DNA of 58,533 nt from Methanocorpusculum parvum (GTDB lineage: Archaea > Halobacteriota > Methanomicrobia > Methanomicrobiales > Methanocorpusculaceae), in NCBI GenBank assembly GCA_015063085.1, contig SUTD01000006.1:1-58533 (forward strand). The letters are read 5' to 3'. Below, piece after piece: positions 16,766 through 26,019 of this stretch (position 1 is the stretch's first letter; every line of letters begins with the position of its first letter). Both the position numbers and the translations under genes were made by a program. The notes under the pieces were generated by a model. That model was not told the origin of the DNA. It did not search any database and saw only the letters and a list, made by a program, of their open reading frames with translations.

Positions 16766-17611
16766 TTATTTGGAAAGTCTTCTTGCGACTTCCATATTTT
16801 CTTTGTCGGAACGCACCTCGTTTACCGGCGTCTCCATGATGAAGGCACAGTGAGAGAGGGATGGGAGGGTTAGGACATCGCGGATTGTATCCTCGCCAAG
16901 CGTTCCAAGTCCTAAGTGTTCGTGGCGGTCAAGGTGCGAGCCTACTCCTCCTTTCATATCGTTTAGGTGAATCACTTTGAGGCGGTCAAGGCTTCCGGCT
17001 TCATCTGCAAACCAGCCAAAGACCGTTTCCGCGCCAAAGCCCGGAAGGTCATAGCCTGCTGCTGCTGCATGGCATGTATCAAAGCAGAAGCCGACGCGGG
17101 CTTCGCGGGATAAGCCGTCAGCGATAACACCAACGTCCGCAAAAGTTCCCCCTACCGTGTTCTTCTCGTTTGCGGTGTTCTCTAAAAGAATCATCGCATT
17201 GCCTTCCGAATCATCCAGGGCTTTTCCGATGGCTGCGATTACCTTCTCCTGTCCTTTCTTGTGCCCGTCCTCTTTTCCGTGATGACCTAAGTGGGTTACC
17301 AGGTATGGAATGCCGAGCTGATGACAGCGGTTGAGTTCCTCGGTCAATGTTGCGACTGATTTCTCATAGATGTCCGGCTTTTCTGCGGCAGGATTTGGGA
17401 GATACGGCATGTGGTCAACAACAGGCCCTATGCCTGATGCCTCAAGCGTTTTCTTAAACGAAATTGCCGCCCCGTCTGAGATTGGTTTTGCAGCCCATAC
17501 GCGCGGGCTTCTGGTAAACATCTGAAATGTGTCGCAGGAAAGAGCTGCGGCACGCTCGACTGCAAGGTCAAAAGAGCCGGCGATAGATACATGAAATCCT
17601 AACTTTACCAT
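16766..17611 (-). CDS. nfo: Endonuclease IV (AP endonuclease)
   Basis: A 281-residue zinc-dependent AP endonuclease for base-excision repair. Family features: HVSIAGSFDLAVERAAALSCDTFQMFTRSPRVW at the N-terminus, HMPYLPNPA, VTHLGHHG, LLENTANE, GFCFDTCHAAAAGYD and VIHLNDMKGGVGSHLDRHEHLGLG, supplying the His, Glu and Asp ligands of the trinuclear zinc site. The frame runs upstream to 17773, but this extension lies inside the preceding gene in another frame; ATG 17611 gives the family start and is one base from that gene's stop. Last gene of a three-gene operon. Confidence 0.95.
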   Translation of the reverse strand: MVKLGFHVSIAGSFDLAVERAAALSCDTFQMFTRSPRVWAAKPISDGAAISFKKTLEASGIGPVVDHMPYLPNPAAEKPDIYEKSVATLTEELNRCHQLGIPYLVTHLGHHGKEDGHKKGQEKVIAAIGKALDDSEGNAMILLENTANEKNTVGGTFADVGVIADGLSREARVGFCFDTCHAAAAGYDLPGFGAETVFGWFADEAGSLDRLKVIHLNDMKGGVGSHLDRHEHLGLGTLGEDTIRDVLTLPSLSHCAFIMETPVNEVRSDKENMEVARRLSK

Positions 17612-17612
17612 A

Positions 17613-18416
17613 TTACTTCTCCCTATTCCGCCATTCTGAAAGCATGGCATCAAGTGCTTCGGCAATCTCGCGGGGCGGGGCTGCCCAGTGGACAACAACC
17701 CCGAAGCATCCGTTTCGAACCTGAATGCCTGCCTCGTCCATTCTGCAGCATCGTGCAATGAATGGCTCGGCATTAATGCGGGTTACAGGACATGTCTCGC
17801 GGAAGATGAGTTCTGCATCCGAGGTCTCTTCACATATCTGCCGGCCTGTTTTACAGCAGGCAATCACATCTCCTTCTTTCACATTTGCCCGGTCGAGAGT
17901 TCTTGGAAAACCGCTTGCTCTGCAGGGATACACATCAGCTTCGTACTCTGCGATGTTTTCGATGTGGTGTTCGAAGACAATTCCGTCAGGTTCAAAGTAT
18001 CCGATTGATTCCAGAGACTTGAGCGTTTCAGATAGGGATGCTTTAGGCGGGGTGTTGTCGAACACGTGAACCGTTTCAAACTCATCAAGCGACGGATCGA
18101 GAACGAATGTCATATGGTCCGCTGCATTTCCAAAAACTGTTGCCCGCTTTCCGGTTGAGAGGGCTTTTCTGATAAGGTCTGCACGGTTGTGCGGATTGAC
18201 TGCTCCTTCCCAGATATGAACCTCATCTGCTTTTGCAAGAAGCGTGACTGATTTAATCTCCCGGATAAGTCCGTCGCCTTCTGCCGGTTCGACCGAAAGA
18301 ATCTCTATGCCTTCGGCTGTTTTTCGGAGAAGGTACTGGGATAAAAAGTATACTTTTTCCCCATGCGGCATGGATGATGCGTTGCCGACGAATTTACAGC
18401 TTACCGGAAATATCAT
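17613..18416 (-). CDS. Conserved methanogen protein of unknown function, 267 aa
   Basis: A 267-residue soluble protein that I do not recognise by function. It contains several Cys residues in the C-terminal third (ACCKTGRQICEE, RCCRMDEAG), compatible with metal binding, and a stretch ADVYPCRASGFPRTLDRANVKEGDVIACCKTG that resembles a small nucleotide- or metal-site region. Starts at ATG 18416, overlapping the upstream 77-residue gene by four bases, and ends one base before nfo. The tight coupling to endonuclease IV points to DNA repair or stress, as inference only. Confidence 0.72.
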   Translation of the reverse strand: MIFPVSCKFVGNASSMPHGEKVYFLSQYLLRKTAEGIEILSVEPAEGDGLIREIKSVTLLAKADEVHIWEGAVNPHNRADLIRKALSTGKRATVFGNAADHMTFVLDPSLDEFETVHVFDNTPPKASLSETLKSLESIGYFEPDGIVFEHHIENIAEYEADVYPCRASGFPRTLDRANVKEGDVIACCKTGRQICEETSDAELIFRETCPVTRINAEPFIARCCRMDEAGIQVRNGCFGVVVHWAAPPREIAEALDAMLSEWRNREK

Positions 18417-18646
18417 TCAGGAATCTCAATCTTTCCGAGGACTTCGATGAATTTGTATTTGAGCATGACCGTTCCTCCGCCGATGTGGCGAAGGGTGATG
18501 TCGGAAGACTCGCTTACCGGAATCTGCAGTTTGTTTCCTTCGTAAACGAAGACAACTGCATTGTCTTTTACATATGCGGATGCATCAGCACCGGTGAGCA
18601 TGGCTGAGCCTACTTCAATGATTTGTTCCTTTAAGGATTCCCACAT
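18413..18646 (-). CDS. Small conserved protein, 77 aa
   Basis: A 77-residue acidic, soluble protein with alternating hydrophobic and polar residues (beta-rich: NAVVFVYEGNKLQIPV, HIGGGTVMLKYKFIEVLGKIEIP). No recognised domain. It is the first gene of the operon leading to the 267-residue protein and nfo; a CTATAC box at about 18668-18677 on the minus strand is some 26 bases before ATG 18646, consistent with a leaderless message. Confidence 0.68.
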   Translation of the reverse strand: MWESLKEQIIEVGSAMLTGADASAYVKDNAVVFVYEGNKLQIPVSESSDITLRHIGGGTVMLKYKFIEVLGKIEIPE

Positions 18647-18698
18647 ATGGTACTATTTGGTTTGCAAAAGTATAGGTCTGACGGTTGAGGGGGAAATG

Positions 18699-20378
18699 TT
18701 ATCCGCGTTTTTCTAACACGCGGTAATCGGTCTTATTCATCTTTGTCTGCGGCATCTCATCTAAGATAACAACGGACTTCGGACAGCTCCAGTGGTTTAA
18801 GTTTGCCTTGGCGTAGGTCATGATTTCTTCTTTTACTGCCTCTTCGTCTGCTGCCTTTCTGTCCTTGAGTGTCACGTAGAGTTTGATTCTTCTGTCATTC
18901 TTGAACGGGACAGCAACAGCACAGACTTCTGAGATTGGTTCGCATTTTTCCATTGTGTTTTCGATTAAGGTCGGATAGACGTTGATTCCGTTAATCTTTA
19001 CCATGCGCTTGTATCGTGAACGGAATACTATTGTGTTGTCATCGGTGAGTGTTACCACATCTCCTGTGTGAAGCCACACAAGTCCGTCATCGTGTGTGCG
19101 GAAAACTTCTGCTGTTGCCTGCTCGTTTTCGTAGTATCCGGACATGAGAGACGGACCTCTAAGACACAGTTCCCCTTCTTCGGTGTTTGGGAGAACTTCG
19201 GTTGTTCCAGGCTCTACAAGACAGATGTCAATTCCGTCAAACGGCTTTCCCACACTTCCGTCGATGAAGGAATGGTATTCTTTGCGGGTTACTGCAAAAG
19301 CTCCGCACGCCTCGGTTAATCCGAATCCCGGCTGGAACTTCCATCTGCCGGTTTCGTCGCCTAAAAGCTCGTTGTATCTGTTCAAGAGGTCTTCTCCGAC
19401 TTTGTCTCCTCCGCAGACCGCGTGCTTGACAAATGAGCAGTCATGTCCTTTTAAGAAAGGATACATGCGCTCATACATGACAGGAACTCCTGCGAGGTAT
19501 GCAACTTTTTCGCGGCGGATGATTTTTGCGCAGTCCTTTGGATTGAAGCGCGGAACAAGAATTACGCGAAGACCTGCTGAGAGCGGGACATGGATTACAA
19601 CAGCCAGGCCAAAGGCATGGAAGACCGGAAGAATCGCGAGAATGGCGTCTCCTATGTGTGAGTCTCCTGTAGTATAGTATCTGACAAGCCAGGATGATGT
19701 GTAGTTGATCGCCTGGTTTGAGAGCATCACACCTTTGGACTGTCCGGTAGTTCCCCCTGTGTACATGATGGCTGCGATATCCTCCGGCTTTACGGCATCT
19801 TCCGGAAGGGCAATGCCCTCTCCGCCTGCGAGGAGGTCTGTCCACTCAACCACATTTTCGAGCCTTGGTTCATTCTTTACTTTCTGCTGGTAAACTGTCT
19901 TTAATGTGAATCCAATCAGGTTTTTCGGGAAGTACTGCGGGGTTCTGCATCTGATAACTGTTGCGTCCAAATTCCTGCAGTGTCCTTCGTTCATCTCGAA
20001 TGTGAGAATGAATCTGCTCTTTGTGAGGTTTACTGCGTATTCAATCTCATCCTTGGTGGAAAGAGGATGAACCAGATTGCAGACCGCGCCGATTCTGTTT
20101 GCTGCATATACCGCAATTACGCACTGCGGAATGTTTGGAAGACAGATGGTGACTTTGTCGCCTTTTTTGACTCCGAGTTTTACCAATCCTGCCGCACAGG
20201 TTTTTACCAGTTCTAAGAGCTTTTCGTACGATATTGATGTATTGAAGTACTGAAGGGCTTCTGCTTTCCCTGATGCATGCTCTGCTCCAAACTCGAGCAT
20301 GGAGTATAAGGATCGTTTTACTTCATTGGTGTACGGGACTTCTTTTATTGCGTCGTTTCTAAAAACCTTGCGGGACAT
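18699..20378 (-). CDS. Acyl-CoA synthetase (AMP-binding), paralogue 2
   Basis: A 559-residue AMP-forming CoA ligase, paralogous end to end to the gene at 15027-16691. Motifs: YTGGTTGQSKG P-loop near residue 210, PGFGLTEACGAF, the hinge YKRMVKINGINVYP and the catalytic Lys region TKMNKTDYRVLE. Shared substrate-pocket segment VFHAFGL-VIH-PLS-G-R hints at related substrates. Located on the other side of the nfo operon in the same orientation, which suggests duplication followed by insertion or retention of the intervening genes. A TTTAATC box at about 20409-20416 is a plausible promoter. Confidence 0.9.
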   Translation of the reverse strand: MSRKVFRNDAIKEVPYTNEVKRSLYSMLEFGAEHASGKAEALQYFNTSISYEKLLELVKTCAAGLVKLGVKKGDKVTICLPNIPQCVIAVYAANRIGAVCNLVHPLSTKDEIEYAVNLTKSRFILTFEMNEGHCRNLDATVIRCRTPQYFPKNLIGFTLKTVYQQKVKNEPRLENVVEWTDLLAGGEGIALPEDAVKPEDIAAIMYTGGTTGQSKGVMLSNQAINYTSSWLVRYYTTGDSHIGDAILAILPVFHAFGLAVVIHVPLSAGLRVILVPRFNPKDCAKIIRREKVAYLAGVPVMYERMYPFLKGHDCSFVKHAVCGGDKVGEDLLNRYNELLGDETGRWKFQPGFGLTEACGAFAVTRKEYHSFIDGSVGKPFDGIDICLVEPGTTEVLPNTEEGELCLRGPSLMSGYYENEQATAEVFRTHDDGLVWLHTGDVVTLTDDNTIVFRSRYKRMVKINGINVYPTLIENTMEKCEPISEVCAVAVPFKNDRRIKLYVTLKDRKAADEEAVKEEIMTYAKANLNHWSCPKSVVILDEMPQTKMNKTDYRVLEKRG

Positions 20379-20499
20379 AAACAGTATTTAGAAATGTGTT
20401 CAACATCTGATTAAATGCTTGCGGTCGAATATGTATTTTTCAATATCAGGATTGGTGTTTTTTCCTGCGCGAAAAAATGAAAAAGTACTAAAAAAAAGT

Positions 20500-21612
20500 T
20501 TAGAGTTTTGTAACGATGGTTACGATATCTCCGTCAGCTACGACATGCTGAAGTCCGACTTTTGCTGCGTCGTGCTTAACAGACGGTCCCCAGATTTTTG
20601 CATATCTGAACTGGTCAACGAAGTCACGGTGCAGTCTTCTGCAGATATCTTCAATCTTGGTTCCCTTTCTCATAATCATCGGCTCGTCCATGTCTGCCTC
20701 ACGTCCGTACGGCTTTAAGTAGATTCTGACGAAGCCTAAGTGGTCATAGATTGCATCCTGCAGGGTGTCGATGTTGTATTTTGCGTGCGCGGAAATCATA
20801 ATCGGGTCAACACCGTACTTCTCGCGCATGTGGTCCTCGACCTCTTTTCTCTGTTCCGGTGTGATTAAATCGACCTTGTTGATGGCGATAAATGCCGGGA
20901 TGTACATGCGGTTACCCATCATTGCATCAACGATATCATCCTGAGTGATGTCCTTTCCGCGGCAGAGAACTTCTGCATTCATAATCTTGTTCTCGGCCAA
21001 TATTGCGCGCACTTCTTCGATATTGATGGATGAGGCACCAACAGTGTGGAGCGAAACTCCTCCGGAGGTTGTTTTCTTGATGGTGATGTCCGGCTTTTCC
21101 TTGTTGATTCTGATTCCGGAATCATAGAGTTCGCGCATTAAGACATCGACATGAACCGCATTGAAGACATCGCCTAAGATGACGATTAAGTCTGCGGTTC
21201 TGACGACAGCGATGACTTCCTTTCCGCGTCCCTTACCCATTGCTGCTCCGGCAATTAATCCCGGAATATCTAAAATCTGGATTTTTGCGCCCTTGTATTC
21301 CATCAGTCCCGGAACAACGGTAAGCGTGGTGAATGCATATGCTCCGGTCTGACTTTCCGCGCCGGTTAAGCGGTTGAGAAGCGTGGATTTACCAACAGAC
21401 GGGAATCCCACTAAAACAATAGTTCCGTCTCCGCTCTTCTTAACTGCGTATCCCTCTCCGCTGCCGGCGGATTTCATGGCGCGCATTACTGCGTCATCCT
21501 TCATCTTGGCAAGCTTTGCCTTTAAACGTCCTATGTGCTGCGAGGTTGCCTTGTTATATTTTGTATTTCGTATCTCGTCCTCGATAGCACGAATCTCTTC
21601 ATCGAAACCCAT
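20500..21612 (-). CDS. DRG-type GTPase (Obg family, TGS domain)
   Basis: A 370-residue developmentally-regulated-GTP-binding-protein homologue, universal in archaea and eukaryotes and linked to translation. N-terminal helical region (residues 1-60), G1 GFPSVGKS at 69-76, G3 DIPGLI followed by the Obg glycine run GAAMGKGRGKE, G4 NKVD, and a C-terminal TGS domain (residues about 290-370) ending in VADGDIVTIVTKL. A TTATCTAATA box at about 21638-21647 lies some 28 bases before ATG 21612. Monocistronic. Confidence 0.95.
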   Translation of the reverse strand: MGFDEEIRAIEDEIRNTKYNKATSQHIGRLKAKLAKMKDDAVMRAMKSAGSGEGYAVKKSGDGTIVLVGFPSVGKSTLLNRLTGAESQTGAYAFTTLTVVPGLMEYKGAKIQILDIPGLIAGAAMGKGRGKEVIAVVRTADLIVILGDVFNAVHVDVLMRELYDSGIRINKEKPDITIKKTTSGGVSLHTVGASSINIEEVRAILAENKIMNAEVLCRGKDITQDDIVDAMMGNRMYIPAFIAINKVDLITPEQRKEVEDHMREKYGVDPIMISAHAKYNIDTLQDAIYDHLGFVRIYLKPYGREADMDEPMIMRKGTKIEDICRRLHRDFVDQFRYAKIWGPSVKHDAAKVGLQHVVADGDIVTIVTKL

Positions 21613-21692
21613 ATTGTCTATATTAATTAGCGCTGGTATTAGATAAAATGTCTGGGGCAGATGTCTTCCAATATCGACAATGCAAATCGGCA

Positions 21693-21705
21693 GTTATAAA
21701 TATTC
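21693..21705 (+). promoter_or_regulatory. TATA box of tRNA-Glu
   Basis: TTATAAATATTC at about 21693-21705 is a good archaeal TATA element, some 40 bases before the mature tRNA 5' end. Confidence 0.5.
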
Positions 21706-21736
21706 ACGAGTTGTATCTTATTACGCAACATCAAGT

Positions 21737-21809
21737 GCTGATATAGTGTAGTGGCCAATCATGCCGGCCTCTCACGCCGGCTACTGGGGTTCGAATCCCC
21801 ATATCAGCA
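21737..21809 (+). tRNA. tRNA-Glu(CUC)
   Basis: A 73-base cloverleaf: acceptor GCTGATA/TATCAGC, anticodon stem CCGGC/GCCGG with loop CTCTCAC giving anticodon CUC (codon GAG), T arm TGGGG-TTCGAAT-CCCCA, discriminator A. No intron, CCA not encoded. Confidence 0.95.
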
Positions 21810-21887
21810 TCATTTCTTTTGAGTTCTTTTGTAAATTATTGTTCAGCATCGTCTGCGTGTTTCAAAACCGGTTCGGGGTTCTGTGCA

Positions 21888-21926
21888 GAAAATCCCTGCC
21901 TGATGCATGATTCGCGCGGGATTTTC
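21888..21926 (+). other. Structured intergenic element between two tRNA genes
   Basis: GAAAATCCC (21888-21896) and GGGATTTTC (21918-21926) form a perfect nine-pair stem around a 21-base loop containing TGATGCATGA. Flanking GGTTCGGGG and CCCCGGCGAATC could extend the pairing. There is no supported open frame here; it may be a small RNA, a terminator for tRNA-Glu read-through, or an operator. Confidence 0.35.
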
Positions 21927-21951
21927 CCCGGCGAATCTTTGAGTGTCAGAT

Positions 21952-22003
21952 ACCTTTATATTTCATTACAGCTAATTAATTTAGGCAGTTTCGTAAGGAA
22001 ACT
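21952..22003 (+). promoter_or_regulatory. Promoter and leader hairpin of tRNA-Lys(UUU)
   Basis: CTTTATATTT at about 21954-21963 is a TATA box. The predicted leader contains AGTTTC-GTAAG-GAAACT (about 21987-22003), a stem-loop directly before the tRNA, comparable to the leader hairpins of the two tRNA-Lys(CUU) genes. Confidence 0.45.
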
Positions 22004-22008
22004 CTCTC

Positions 22009-22082
22009 GGGCCATTAGATCAGTCAGGCAGATCGACGGACTTTTAATCCGCAGGTCGGGGGTTCAAATCCCTCATGGCCCG
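22009..22082 (+). tRNA. tRNA-Lys(UUU)
   Basis: A 74-base cloverleaf: acceptor GGGCCAT/ATGGCCC, anticodon loop CTTTTAA giving UUU (codon AAA), T arm with TTCAAAT, discriminator G. With the two CUU copies at 7.4-7.6 kb it completes the lysine set. CCA not encoded. Confidence 0.95.
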
Positions 22083-22288
22083 CTTCACGCCCGGATTTTT
22101 TGAAATAGCAAACTCAGAAGAGCAGACTATCTCATTTATCCAGACGTGCTTTTTACAACTCACTCCACCGGCGTCCCGTTGGGCATCGAAAAACGCCGAA
22201 GAAACACAATTTTCGAAGAAACAGCTACCAGAACAATCAGCAGCAAGACAAATCGTATCCAGGAAAAAGGAATCTGATTAGGAGCTAT

Positions 22289-22537
22289 ATGACACGACTC
22301 AATGTATTACTTCATGAGATGGTCCCGGACCATCAGATCATGACCGGAGAAGAGGTAACAGACCTTCTGAAGACCTTCGATATCAACGAAGACCAGCTTC
22401 CGAAGATTTACCACGACGACCCCGCAATCAAAGCCTGCGGCGGAAAACCCGGAAATGTCATTCGTATTATCAGAAAAAGCCAGACTGCAGGTGAAGCAAC
22501 CTCGTACCGCCTTGTTGTCAGACGGCCGAAGAAATAA
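22289..22537 (+). CDS. rpoH: DNA-directed RNA polymerase subunit H (Rpo5)
   Basis: An 82-residue protein equivalent to the C-terminal domain of eukaryotic RPB5, part of the RNA polymerase lower jaw. Family features: [12 protein letters not shown] near the start, [30 protein letters not shown], and the final YRLVV. GGAG at about 22280-22283 precedes ATG 22289. It opens the standard archaeal operon H-B''-B'-A'-A''. Confidence 0.97.
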   Translation: MTRLNVLLHEMVPDHQIMTGEEVTDLLKTFDINEDQLPKIYHDDPAIKACGGKPGNVIRIIRKSQTAGEATSYRLVVRRPKK

Positions 22538-22552
22538 CCACGGAAGAAAATC

Positions 22553-24103
22553 ATGATCGACAGAAGCGTATTATCCGGCGCGTACTTCTCTCAGGAGCAC
22601 GTTGCCCGCCACCAGCTTGATTCGTACAACCACTTCATCGAGCACAACCTCCAGAAAGTGGTCGACGAACAGAGAATCGTGGAAACCGAAATCGTCAACC
22701 GCGGCAAAAATCAGGAGCCGGTCTGGGTTGAACTCGGAAAAATCCGCGTGGAAAAACCAATCGTCCGTGAAGCAGACGGATCCCAGAGCAAACTCTATCC
22801 AACCGAAGCACGTCTGCGTAACTTAACGTACGCAGCACCGATGGTCCTCGAAATGACCCTCCACCAGGGAGACAAAGTATTCCCGGTTCAGGAAACCACC
22901 ATCGGACAGCTCCCGGTAATGATTGGATCCAAAGTCTGTAACCTCTGCGGACTCTCAATCGACGAGAGAACTGAGCAGGGTGAAGACCCGTGCGACCCGG
23001 GAGGATACTTCATTGTAAACGGAACCGAGCGTGTCTTAATGACCTTAGAGGATTTAGCATCCAACAAGATCATGACCGAGTACACCGAGCGCTACAACGA
23101 GCAGATTCACGTCTCCAAGGTTTTCTCTCAGTTCAGAGGATACCGTGCACTCGTTGTCGTTGAGAAAAACAAAAAGAATCTCCTCGATGTTTCCTTCCCG
23201 TCCGTTGCAGGACACCTCAGATTCGCTGACTTAATGCGCGCATTAGGTCTTGAGTCTGATGAGGAAATTGTGTCTGCCGTCTCCCTTGACGAAGACATCT
23301 TAACCTACATGATGCAGAACCTCGAAGAAAGCGAGTGTGCAACCGTAGAAGAAGGTGTCATGTACGTCGGAAAGAAACTCGCACCGAACCAGACCAAGGA
23401 CTACCAGAGAAAGCGTGCAGAGTTTGTTCTGGACAGCTACCTCCTCCCGCACTTAAACTACTTAATCCCGGCAAACTTAAAACCGGGAGACGAGGGTTAC
23501 GCAGAGTACGCACGCGATGTCAGAATCGCAAAGGCAGAGTTCCTCGGCCGTATGGCAGAGGCCTGTTTCGACCTTGCATTAAGCAAGAGAAGAATCGACG
23601 ACAAAGATCACTACTCGAACAAGCGCTTAAAGCTTGCCGGTGACTTAATGGAAGATCTCTTCCGTATCTCCTTAAACAGACTCACCCGCGATGTTAAATA
23701 CCAGCTTGAGCGCGCCAGCATGCGTCACAGAGAGCTTGCAATCGGAACCGTTGTCAGAGCAGATGTCTTAACCGAGCGTTTAATCCACCCGCTTGCAACC
23801 GGAAACTGGGTTGGCGGCAGAACCGGTGTTTCCCAGCTTATGGACAGAATTGACCACATGTCCGTCATTTCCCACCTGCGCCGTGTCATCTCCCCGCTTT
23901 CCCGTTCCCAGCCGCACTTCGAAGCCCGTGATCTTCACCCGACACAGTGGGGAAGAATCTGTCCGTCCGAAACTCCGGAAGGACCGAACTGCGGTTTAGT
24001 AAAGAACTTCGCACAGCTTGTTGAAATCAGCAAAGGAACCGACGACGAAGAAGTCCGTCGTGTCATCCAGAGCATGGACATCCAGCCAATTAAGAGTGAG
24101 TAA
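22553..24103 (+). CDS. rpoB2: DNA-directed RNA polymerase subunit B''
   Basis: A 516-residue N-terminal half of the beta-like second largest subunit (RPB2 type), split as in methanogens and halophiles. Recognisable: [26 protein letters not shown] and, near the C-terminus, the highly conserved [43 protein letters not shown] region. It lies 15 bases after rpoH and two bases before rpoB1. Leucine is very often encoded by TTA, as in other strongly expressed genes here. No intein. Confidence 0.97.
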   Translation: MIDRSVLSGAYFSQEHVARHQLDSYNHFIEHNLQKVVDEQRIVETEIVNRGKNQEPVWVELGKIRVEKPIVREADGSQSKLYPTEARLRNLTYAAPMVLEMTLHQGDKVFPVQETTIGQLPVMIGSKVCNLCGLSIDERTEQGEDPCDPGGYFIVNGTERVLMTLEDLASNKIMTEYTERYNEQIHVSKVFSQFRGYRALVVVEKNKKNLLDVSFPSVAGHLRFADLMRALGLESDEEIVSAVSLDEDILTYMMQNLEESECATVEEGVMYVGKKLAPNQTKDYQRKRAEFVLDSYLLPHLNYLIPANLKPGDEGYAEYARDVRIAKAEFLGRMAEACFDLALSKRRIDDKDHYSNKRLKLAGDLMEDLFRISLNRLTRDVKYQLERASMRHRELAIGTVVRADVLTERLIHPLATGNWVGGRTGVSQLMDRIDHMSVISHLRRVISPLSRSQPHFEARDLHPTQWGRICPSETPEGPNCGLVKNFAQLVEISKGTDDEEVRRVIQSMDIQPIKSE

Positions 24104-24105
24104 AT

Positions 24106-26019
24106 ATGGAAAAGAAAATGGCTCGTGTATTTGTTGACGGTGCATTAATCGGCAAAGTTGACGATGCAGAAGGATTTACCCGTCACTTCCGTCAGATGAG
24201 ACGTTCTGGACAGATCTCCACTGAAGTCAACATCTCCTATAAGGACTACAGTAACGAAATCGTCATCAACACCGACAGAGGACGTGCCCGCAGACCGTTA
24301 ATCGTTGTTGAAAACGGAGTGCCGACCGTCACCCAGGAAGACGTTGAAAACGTTAGAAACGGCGTCTATGAATTCATGGACCTTATCAAGATGGGTAAGA
24401 TTGAATTCATCGATGCAGAAGAAGAAGACGACTTATACATCGCTGTTCAGGAAGAGGACTTAAAGCCGGAACACACCCACCTGGAAATCGATCCTTCCTT
24501 AATCCTTGGTATCGGAGCAGCACACGTTCCGTTCCCGGAGCACAACGCATCTCCGCGTGTTACCATGGGTGCAGGTATGATTAAGCAGGCCTTAGGCTTT
24601 GCCCAGTCCAACATGAAACTCCGTCCGGACACCAGAGGACACATGCTTCACTACGCACAGGTTCCAATGGTTCACACCCAGGCAGCAGAGTTAGTCGGAT
24701 CTGACAAGCGCCCGCAGGGACAGAACTTCTGTGTTGCTATCATCTCCTACGAAGGATACAACATTGAAGATGCACTTATCTTCAACAAGGCATCTGTTGA
24801 GCGCGGTGTCGGACGTTCTCACTTCTTCAGAACCTACGAAGGTGAAGAGCGCAGATATCCGGGAGGACAGGTTGACAGAATCGAGAAACCGGATGACGAC
24901 ATTACCGGATCTCACGGACCGGGATCCTATGTTAACCTCGATGTTGATGGTATCATCAACCCTGAGACCATTGTCAAGGAAAAGGATGTCTTAATCGGAA
25001 AGACCTCTCCGCCGCGTTTCCTCGAGGAACCAACCGGAGAGCTCTTAGCAGTTGAGAAGCGCCGCGACACTTCGATTACCATGAGAAGCAACGAGACCGG
25101 TATCGTTGATACTGTTATCGTTACCGAGTCCGAGAACTCCTCCCGCCTTGTCAAAGTCAGAACCCGTGACCTTCGTGTACCGGAAATCGGTGACAAGTTC
25201 GCATCCAGACACGGACAGAAGGGTGTCTGCGGTTTAATCACTATGCAGGAGAACATGCCGTTTACCGCAGAAGGTATCTCGCCTGACTTAGTCATCAACC
25301 CGCACGCAGTCCCGTCCCGTATGACCATCGGTCACATGCTCGAAATGATCGGCGGCAAAGCAGGTTCCCTCGAAGGTTCCCGTGTCAACGCAACCTCTTT
25401 CAGAAAGACCTCTGTTGAGCAGATCTTCGACTCTCCGTTCGCACGCGAACGCCTCTTAAAAGACAAGGAAATCGGAAAGGACGTCAAGAACAGCACCTTA
25501 ACCCGTGAACAGGTTCTCCGTCACCAGTTAAACCAGGCAGGATTCGCACACACCGGCCGTGAAGTCATGTACGACGGTATCACCGGACGCAGATTCCACG
25601 CAGATATCTACATCGGTGTTATCTACTACCAGAAGCTGTACCACATGGTATCCACCAAGATGCACGCAAGATCCCGCGGACCGGTCCAGGTCTTAACCCG
25701 CCAGCCGACCGAAGGACGTGCCCGTGAAGGAGGTCTTCGTTTCGGAGAAATGGAACGTGATGTCATGATTGGACACGGAGCAGCTATGGCTCTCAAAGAG
25801 CGTCTCTTAGACGAGTCCGATGCAGTCAAGCAGTACGTCTGCGCACGCTGCGGAATGGTTGCTATGTACGACGCAAAACAGAAGGCAACCAGATGCCTTG
25901 CCTGCGGTGCAGAGACTGACATCTATGAAGTTGAGATGAGTTACGCATTCAAGCTCCTGCTTGATGAGATGAAGAGTATGGGTATAGCCCCGAGACTGAA
26001 ACTGGAGGATATGGTATGA
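24106..26019 (+). CDS. rpoB1: DNA-directed RNA polymerase subunit B'
   Basis: A 637-residue C-terminal half of the split RPB2-type subunit. Contains the DSFIN-like region [42 protein letters not shown], the [22 protein letters not shown] catalytic segment, and a C-terminal zinc ribbon [23 protein letters not shown]. Starts two bases after rpoB2 and its stop overlaps rpoA1 by four bases (ATGA), so translation is coupled along the operon. Confidence 0.97.
   Translation: MEKKMARVFVDGALIGKVDDAEGFTRHFRQMRRSGQISTEVNISYKDYSNEIVINTDRGRARRPLIVVENGVPTVTQEDVENVRNGVYEFMDLIKMGKIEFIDAEEEDDLYIAVQEEDLKPEHTHLEIDPSLILGIGAAHVPFPEHNASPRVTMGAGMIKQALGFAQSNMKLRPDTRGHMLHYAQVPMVHTQAAELVGSDKRPQGQNFCVAIISYEGYNIEDALIFNKASVERGVGRSHFFRTYEGEERRYPGGQVDRIEKPDDDITGSHGPGSYVNLDVDGIINPETIVKEKDVLIGKTSPPRFLEEPTGELLAVEKRRDTSITMRSNETGIVDTVIVTESENSSRLVKVRTRDLRVPEIGDKFASRHGQKGVCGLITMQENMPFTAEGISPDLVINPHAVPSRMTIGHMLEMIGGKAGSLEGSRVNATSFRKTSVEQIFDSPFARERLLKDKEIGKDVKNSTLTREQVLRHQLNQAGFAHTGREVMYDGITGRRFHADIYIGVIYYQKLYHMVSTKMHARSRGPVQVLTRQPTEGRAREGGLRFGEMERDVMIGHGAAMALKERLLDESDAVKQYVCARCGMVAMYDAKQKATRCLACGAETDIYEVEMSYAFKLLLDEMKSMGIAPRLKLEDMV

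Noticed and set aside
17612-17773. N-terminal extension of nfo
   Set aside because: The extension is out of frame within the preceding gene and does not match the family; ATG 17611 gives the standard start.
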